Assembly: GCA_902362365.1 (NCBI GenBank)
Contig: CABIVQ010000033.1
Location: 1-37,337 of the forward strand
DNA: 37,337 nt
Reading direction: 5' to 3'
Source: Clostridiaceae bacterium
Lineage (GTDB): Bacteria > Bacillota > Clostridia > Peptostreptococcales > Peptostreptococcaceae
Below, in pieces: positions 33,402 to 37,337 of this stretch. The first letter of the stretch is position 1. Every line of letters starts with the position of its first letter. Below the pieces are notes generated by a model. It saw only the letters and a list, made by a program, of their open reading frames with translations. It did not search any database and was not told the DNA's origin. Position numbers and translations under genes: made by a program.

Positions 33402-34265
33402 TTATTTCATGCAAAGAAAGAAGTTGAATATCCTTACACTTTTTAAAAATTCATAAATTACGAAAGTAAATAAAGCAGATATTAAAACTATATTTTTAAA
33501 TAAACCATCAAAAAACCACGATAGAATATTTAAATTCTCTCCTCTTAAACTTAGGGTATAAATAACACCACTTAAACCAGCAAAAACAAAAGTAGATAAA
33601 AATTTAAACCTGTGTTCTTTTATTTTATCAATAAATGCATGATCTTGATAAATTATATATCCTAATATAAATATTGTTAAACATCCGATAATACTTTTAC
33701 CAATTATTGAAGGAAATATGTCCGATGTAAATCCTAATAATAAGAGTATAGGAATACTAAATCTGCTTAGTAAGGCATTTTTTATTAAAGGTAGTAAATT
33801 TTCTCCAATTCTGGATTTAAAAATTTTAGAGATTATAAATCCTCCTACTATAGATACAACAAATAAATAAGCTATAAACCATAAATGAGCAGGAGTAAAT
33901 CCACCATCAAATCCTGTAAAATCTCTGGCATTAGTAAAGAAAAATTTTAAATGCTCAAAATAATTTAAGTTTGATTCTTCTCTACATAGTCTAGCTGTAT
34001 GTTTGAGGTGGAACTATAACTATAATTCCAAATATTATAGGAATTAATAATCTTTTAGGCTCATTTTTTCTAAAGAAAGTGTGTAGAAGCACCTGTAAGG
34101 AAAAATAACATTGGCATATACCAAACAAATAATAATATAAATATATTAGAAAAAATATTGGTTTGCTTAGATACTATATAAAAATCACCGAATTGGCAAA
34201 AATAGCCGATGAATGATAAATAAAAAGCAACAATATGCTGATATTTCTAATCCAATCTATTTCAT
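33402..34265 (-). pseudogene. Frameshifted acyltransferase-3 family membrane protein
   Basis: On the minus strand, the region from about 34265 to the stop at 33402-33404 encodes a multi-helix acyltransferase in at least three frames. Pieces read EIDWIRNISILLLFIYHSS, then YIVSKQTNIFSNIFILLFVW with MPMLFFLTGAS, then FFRKNEPKRLLIPIIFGIIV with VPPQTY. A long open stretch of about 205 codons follows (GFTPAHLWFIAYLFVV, KSIIGCLTIFILGYIIYQ, GLSGVIYTLSLRG) ending NFFLCMK. These are the landmarks of OafA-like acyltransferase-3 proteins, which acylate cell-surface glycans. Three or more frameshifts and in-frame stops (TAG after VIFI, after THFL and after QTYS) show it is dead. It lacks about 70 residues relative to typical members. 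Confidence 0.8.
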
Positions 34266-34473
34266 ATCTCCTTATAAAACTTCCTACAAAATAATAAGCA
34301 GTAAAAAAACATCTAAATTTATTTTAACATAGAATTAAATCTAAAAGAAAATATTTTCCTAAAGGTTAATTATAAAACCAAAGGCAATGAATTCTATTAT
34401 TAGTATACTCTTCATCCAAATGGGATATTTTAAAAATATAATACAATTTCTAGTAACGTAAGGAGTGTAAGTT

Positions 34474-36441
34474 ATGGCAGATAAAAGTCCTATAATGATA
34501 CAAAGTGCACGAGGATCTGTGTTTTCTGTTTTTAGTGATGAAGAATTAAAAGAAATAACAACAGATAGCAAAAGAAAGGTAGCAGTTTCGGGGAAGATAA
34601 ATAATCCAGGTATTATTGACGTTCCAGAGGGTGCTACTTTACAAGATATAATAGATTTATGTGGTGGTATATTAAATAAAAGTGGATTTAAAGCAGCACA
34701 GCTTGGAATTCCTTTTGGTGGTTTTTTAAGTAAAGAAAGTTTAAATAAAGAGTTGGACTTTAAATTATTTGATAAAAATACAACTAGAACAATAATAATT
34801 TTATCTGAAGAAGACTGTATAATACAATATGCAAGATATTACATAGATTATTTATTAGGGAAAATGCAAGATGGTAGCTATGAAAAATATAAAGCAGTTG
34901 AAAATGAAATAAAAAGAATGTGGAGAATATTAGATAGAATAAGTAAAGGTCGTTCTAATATGAGAGATATTTATCTTTTAAGAACATTAGCATCATCTGT
35001 AAAAGAGGAATTAAAGCAAAAATATAATATAATGGAAGAAATAATAGATAAGTTTTACCATGAGATAGAAGAGCATATAGAAGAGAACAAATGCTATACA
35101 TCTCAATGTAATCACCTTATAAAGTTAACTATTACACATAGGTGCATAGGATGTGGAGCATGTAAAAGAGCATGTCCAGTTAGTTGTATTGATGGTGAGT
35201 TAAGAAATCAGCATTATATAGATTATAATAGATGTACTCATTGTGGTAAGTGTATATCTGTTTGTCCAGTAGATGCAATAACAGCAGGAGACAATACATT
35301 TAAATTTTTAAGAGACTTATCAACTCCTAATAAACTAGTAATCACTCAAATGGCACCAGCAATAAGAGTTACAATAGGAGAAGCTTTTGGATTTGAACCG
35401 GGTGATAATGTTGAAAATAAACTTGCAGCAGGGCTAAGAAAATTAGGAGTAGATTATGTTTTTGATACTACATGGGCTGCGGATTTAACCATAATGGAGG
35501 AAGCAGCAGAACTTCAAGATAGGCTTGAAAGATATTTTGCAGGAGATAAAAGTGTAAAATTACCAATGCTTACATCTTGTTGCCCGGCATGGGTTAAGTT
35601 TATTGAACAAAATTATGGAGATATGTTAGATGTTCCGTCATCAGCTAAATCACCTATGCAGATGTTTGCAACTGTTGCGAAAGATATATGGGCAAAGGAA
35701 CATGGAATGACTAGAGATGATGTTACTTCAGTGGCAATTATGCCATGCATAGCAAAAAAATACGAAGCTTCAAGACCTGAATTTTCTAGGGGGATGAATT
35801 ATGATGTTGATTATGTTATAACAACAAGAGAACTTATTAAAATATTTAGAGATTCTGGAATTGATTTAAAAGAAATAGAACCAGAGGAAATAGACCAAAT
35901 AATGGGGGAATATACAGGTGCAGGAGTTATATTTGGTAGAACAGGTGGAGTTATAGAAGCTGCACTTAGAACTGCACTTGAAAATATGACAGGAGAAAGA
36001 ATTGATAATATTGAGTTTCATTCATTAAGAGGATGGGATGGATTTAGAGCTTGTGAAGTTGAAGTTGGAGATATAAAACTTCGTATCGGTGTTGCTCATG
36101 GATTGGAAGAAGCAGGAAAAATGCTTGATAAGATTAGAGCAGGAGAAGAATTTTTCCATGCTATAGAAATAATGGCTTGTATTGGAGGATGTATAGGTGG
36201 CGGTGGTCAACCTAAGGTAAGAAAAAATAAAGAAGAAGTACTAAGAAAAAGAGGTGATGGTTTAAATAATATAGATAGAACTAAGGCTCTTAGAGTATCT
36301 AAAGAAAATCCAGCTGTACAAGCAATATATGATAAATATTTAGATCATCCAATGAGCAATAAGGCTCATGAATTACTTCATACTAAATACTTTGTAAGAC
36401 CTAAAAGAGGGCATGACCATATAAGAGATGATGATATGTAA
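34474..36441 (+). CDS. [FeFe] hydrogenase with HymB/NuoF-like N-terminal region
   Basis: A 655-residue iron-only hydrogenase. H-cluster motifs are complete: TSCCPAW (Cys369 as proton relay, Cys370 as ligand), MPCIAKKYE (Cys425) and MACIGGCIGGGGQP (Cys569, Cys573), followed by the small-subunit-like tail. Two [4Fe-4S] ferredoxin motifs lie at 224-264 (CIGCGACKRACP, CTHCGKCISVCP). Residues 30-205 are not the usual plant-ferredoxin/His-Cys modules. They contain an SLBB-like segment (VSGKINNPGIIDVPEGATLQ) and an IIILSEEDCIIQYARYYIDY and RMWRILDRISKGRSNMRDI pattern like the C-terminal half of HymB/NuoF, with the four cluster cysteines missing. AAGGAG precedes the ATG. It is cytoplasmic and probably ferredoxin- or partner-dependent. 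Confidence 0.92.
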   Translation: MADKSPIMIQSARGSVFSVFSDEELKEITTDSKRKVAVSGKINNPGIIDVPEGATLQDIIDLCGGILNKSGFKAAQLGIPFGGFLSKESLNKELDFKLFDKNTTRTIIILSEEDCIIQYARYYIDYLLGKMQDGSYEKYKAVENEIKRMWRILDRISKGRSNMRDIYLLRTLASSVKEELKQKYNIMEEIIDKFYHEIEEHIEENKCYTSQCNHLIKLTITHRCIGCGACKRACPVSCIDGELRNQHYIDYNRCTHCGKCISVCPVDAITAGDNTFKFLRDLSTPNKLVITQMAPAIRVTIGEAFGFEPGDNVENKLAAGLRKLGVDYVFDTTWAADLTIMEEAAELQDRLERYFAGDKSVKLPMLTSCCPAWVKFIEQNYGDMLDVPSSAKSPMQMFATVAKDIWAKEHGMTRDDVTSVAIMPCIAKKYEASRPEFSRGMNYDVDYVITTRELIKIFRDSGIDLKEIEPEEIDQIMGEYTGAGVIFGRTGGVIEAALRTALENMTGERIDNIEFHSLRGWDGFRACEVEVGDIKLRIGVAHGLEEAGKMLDKIRAGEEFFHAIEIMACIGGCIGGGGQPKVRKNKEEVLRKRGDGLNNIDRTKALRVSKENPAVQAIYDKYLDHPMSNKAHELLHTKYFVRPKRGHDHIRDDDM

Positions 36442-36452
36442 CATATAAAAGT

Positions 36453-36501
36453 ATAACCCAAGGTATTAAATCAAGATTTACATATATACCTTGGGTTATT
36501 T
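36453..36501. terminator. Bidirectional terminator between hydrogenase and HAD genes
   Basis: ATAACCCAAGGTAT (36453-36466) is perfectly complementary to ATACCTTGGGTTAT (36486-36499), a 14 bp stem between convergent genes. Confidence 0.85.
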
Positions 36502-36504
36502 AAG

Positions 36505-37185
36505 TTATAAATTATCAACTGTAATAAATGATTTTTCTATAATATCAACAATTTCCTTAGGATAATCTACTACATATTTTGGACTATAACTTTCTAATTC
36601 TTCACGAGACCTAAATCCCCAAGTAACACCAATAGTATCCATATTAGCACCAATTCCAGTTTTCATATCAGTATTAGTATCACCTATGTATAAGCAATCT
36701 TTAGGAAGTACATTTAGTTTTTTAGTAATGATAATAGCACCATCAGGGGAAGGCTTTCTTTTTATATTATCTCTTTCACCTGAAATATAGTCGAAATATT
36801 CACTTCCAAATATACCTTCTACATTTTCAATAGTCCTTTCATGAGGTTTATTAGATAAAACAGAAATTTTTATATTATTATTTTTTAAGTAATTTAATAG
36901 ATCTTTTATCCCATCATAAGCTTTTACATTATACATACAGTGTATTTTAAAGTAATCTGTATAAGTTGAAAGAGCATCCTCGTAGTTTTTTAAATCACAA
37001 TCTCCGCAGTGAATTAAAGCTCTTTCAACTAACTTCTTATACCCATCACCAACAAATACTTTACAGTTTTCTTCATCAATAGGTCCTAAATTATACTTTG
37101 ATAAGGTCAAGTTTATAGTATGGTTAATAGCCTTAATTGAATCCACTAATGTACCGTCTAAATCAAAAATACAGCATTTATACAT
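36505..37185 (-). CDS. HAD-family phosphatase (phosphoglycolate phosphatase-like)
   Basis: A 226-residue HAD hydrolase of subfamily IA. Motif I is CIFDLDGTLVDS with nucleophile Asp8 and acid/base Asp10, motif II is SVLSNKPHE, motif III the Lys of RKPSPDGA and motif IV YIGDTNTDM. The alpha-helical cap after motif I fits phosphoglycolate phosphatase or pyrophosphatase PpaX, but the substrate is not certain. The start at 37185 has GGAGGGG 6 bases upstream; a TTG at 37200 is in frame but precedes that site. It converges on the hydrogenase gene. Confidence 0.88.
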   Translation of the reverse strand: MYKCCIFDLDGTLVDSIKAINHTINLTLSKYNLGPIDEENCKVFVGDGYKKLVERALIHCGDCDLKNYEDALSTYTDYFKIHCMYNVKAYDGIKDLLNYLKNNNIKISVLSNKPHERTIENVEGIFGSEYFDYISGERDNIKRKPSPDGAIIITKKLNVLPKDCLYIGDTNTDMKTGIGANMDTIGVTWGFRSREELESYSPKYVVDYPKEIVDIIEKSFITVDNL

Positions 37186-37337
37186 TTTATTCCCCTCCAA
37201 ATTATTAGTATATAAGATAGATTATATAGTTCTAGTGTTGCATCTAGTTAATATTTGCAACTTGATTTTTACAAAATTTATATAATGAAAAAAATAACCT
37301 TCTTTGGTTAAATGGAAGTAACGACAAATCCATCCAA
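37186..37337. other. Intergenic edge with short dyad, no gene seen
   Basis: GTTGCA (37237-37242) and TGCAAC (37256-37261) form a 6 bp dyad with 13 bases between, and TCTAGT occurs twice (37231 and 37243). AACC TTCTTT GGTT at about 37300 is a small hairpin. These could be an operator or the start of a structured leader running out of the window. I cannot name it. Confidence 0.25.

Noticed and set aside
34359..34571. 70-codon hydrophobic frame on the minus strand across the hydrogenase start
   Set aside because: It overlaps the 5' end of a well-supported gene and has no ribosome site. Its distal part could belong to the decayed minus-strand region, but nothing identifies it.
1..37337. CRISPR array, tRNA or rRNA genes
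   Set aside because: No regularly spaced repeats, T-loop-like GGTTCGAATCC motifs with acceptor stems, or rRNA-like GC-rich conserved blocks were seen on reading both strands.

Overview
The window is about 37 kb of very AT-rich DNA. Dense, mostly co-oriented genes, strong GGAGG ribosome sites, AGA/ATA/TTA-rich codons and strictly anaerobic gene content ([FeFe] hydrogenase, hybrid cluster protein, glycyl-free radical SAM modules) point to a low-GC Clostridia chromosome. Peptostreptococcaceae (Clostridioides, Paraclostridium, Romboutsia and relatives) is the best guess. This is inferred from gene content and protein style; no marker RNA is present to fix it.

Layout. 1-83: tail of an IS30-type insertion sequence. 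315-5592: a complete spermidine operon, speA-speD-speE-speB, followed by metK, which supplies the SAM that SpeD consumes. 5624-11235: an ABC importer operon (lipoprotein, two permeases, ATPase) carrying two hydrolase genes, an alkaline-phosphatase-superfamily gene broken by an early in-frame TAA and a PHP-family phosphoesterase. This suggests uptake and dephosphorylation of an organophosphorus compound. 11301-14201: an ArsD-like protein that has lost most of its metalloid cysteines, then a MEMO-AMMECR1 fusion protein and its radical SAM partner. 14297-19547: small surface, membrane and housekeeping genes (DUF4397, aldo/keto reductase, GNAT, a leaderless GH25 lysozyme with four LysM repeats). 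19663-22652: a wrecked HD-hydrolase gene, then an hcp-hemerythrin-DUF1858 stress operon behind a GTAAC-N4-GTTAC dyad centred near -41.5. 22806-26520: a DbpA-like helicase and a RelA/SpoT-type alarmone synthetase, then a sigma factor with an overlapping probable anti-sigma gene. 26815-31660: a PfkB sugar kinase, an AlaX editing protein, membrane proteins and an XRE regulator fused to a metalloprotease-like domain whose zinc ligands are all replaced. 31775-34265: a DUF434-like gene with one nonsense codon, a uracil-DNA-glycosylase-like protein and a frameshifted acyltransferase on the minus strand. 34474-37185: an unusual [FeFe] hydrogenase and a convergent HAD phosphatase.

The most unusual points are these. 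The hydrogenase N-terminus looks like the C-terminal half of a HymB/NuoF subunit, with its own Fe-S cysteines lost, fused to the H-cluster domain. The XRE regulator carries a dead ImmA/IrrE domain. The importer operon encodes paired phosphohydrolases. A Crp/Fnr-type operator sits at a class II activator position before hcp. Four decayed genes lie in one 37 kb stretch, two of them broken only by a single TAA. I see no CRISPR array, tRNA, rRNA or prophage. I did not find a wholly new multi-gene system that I could defend.
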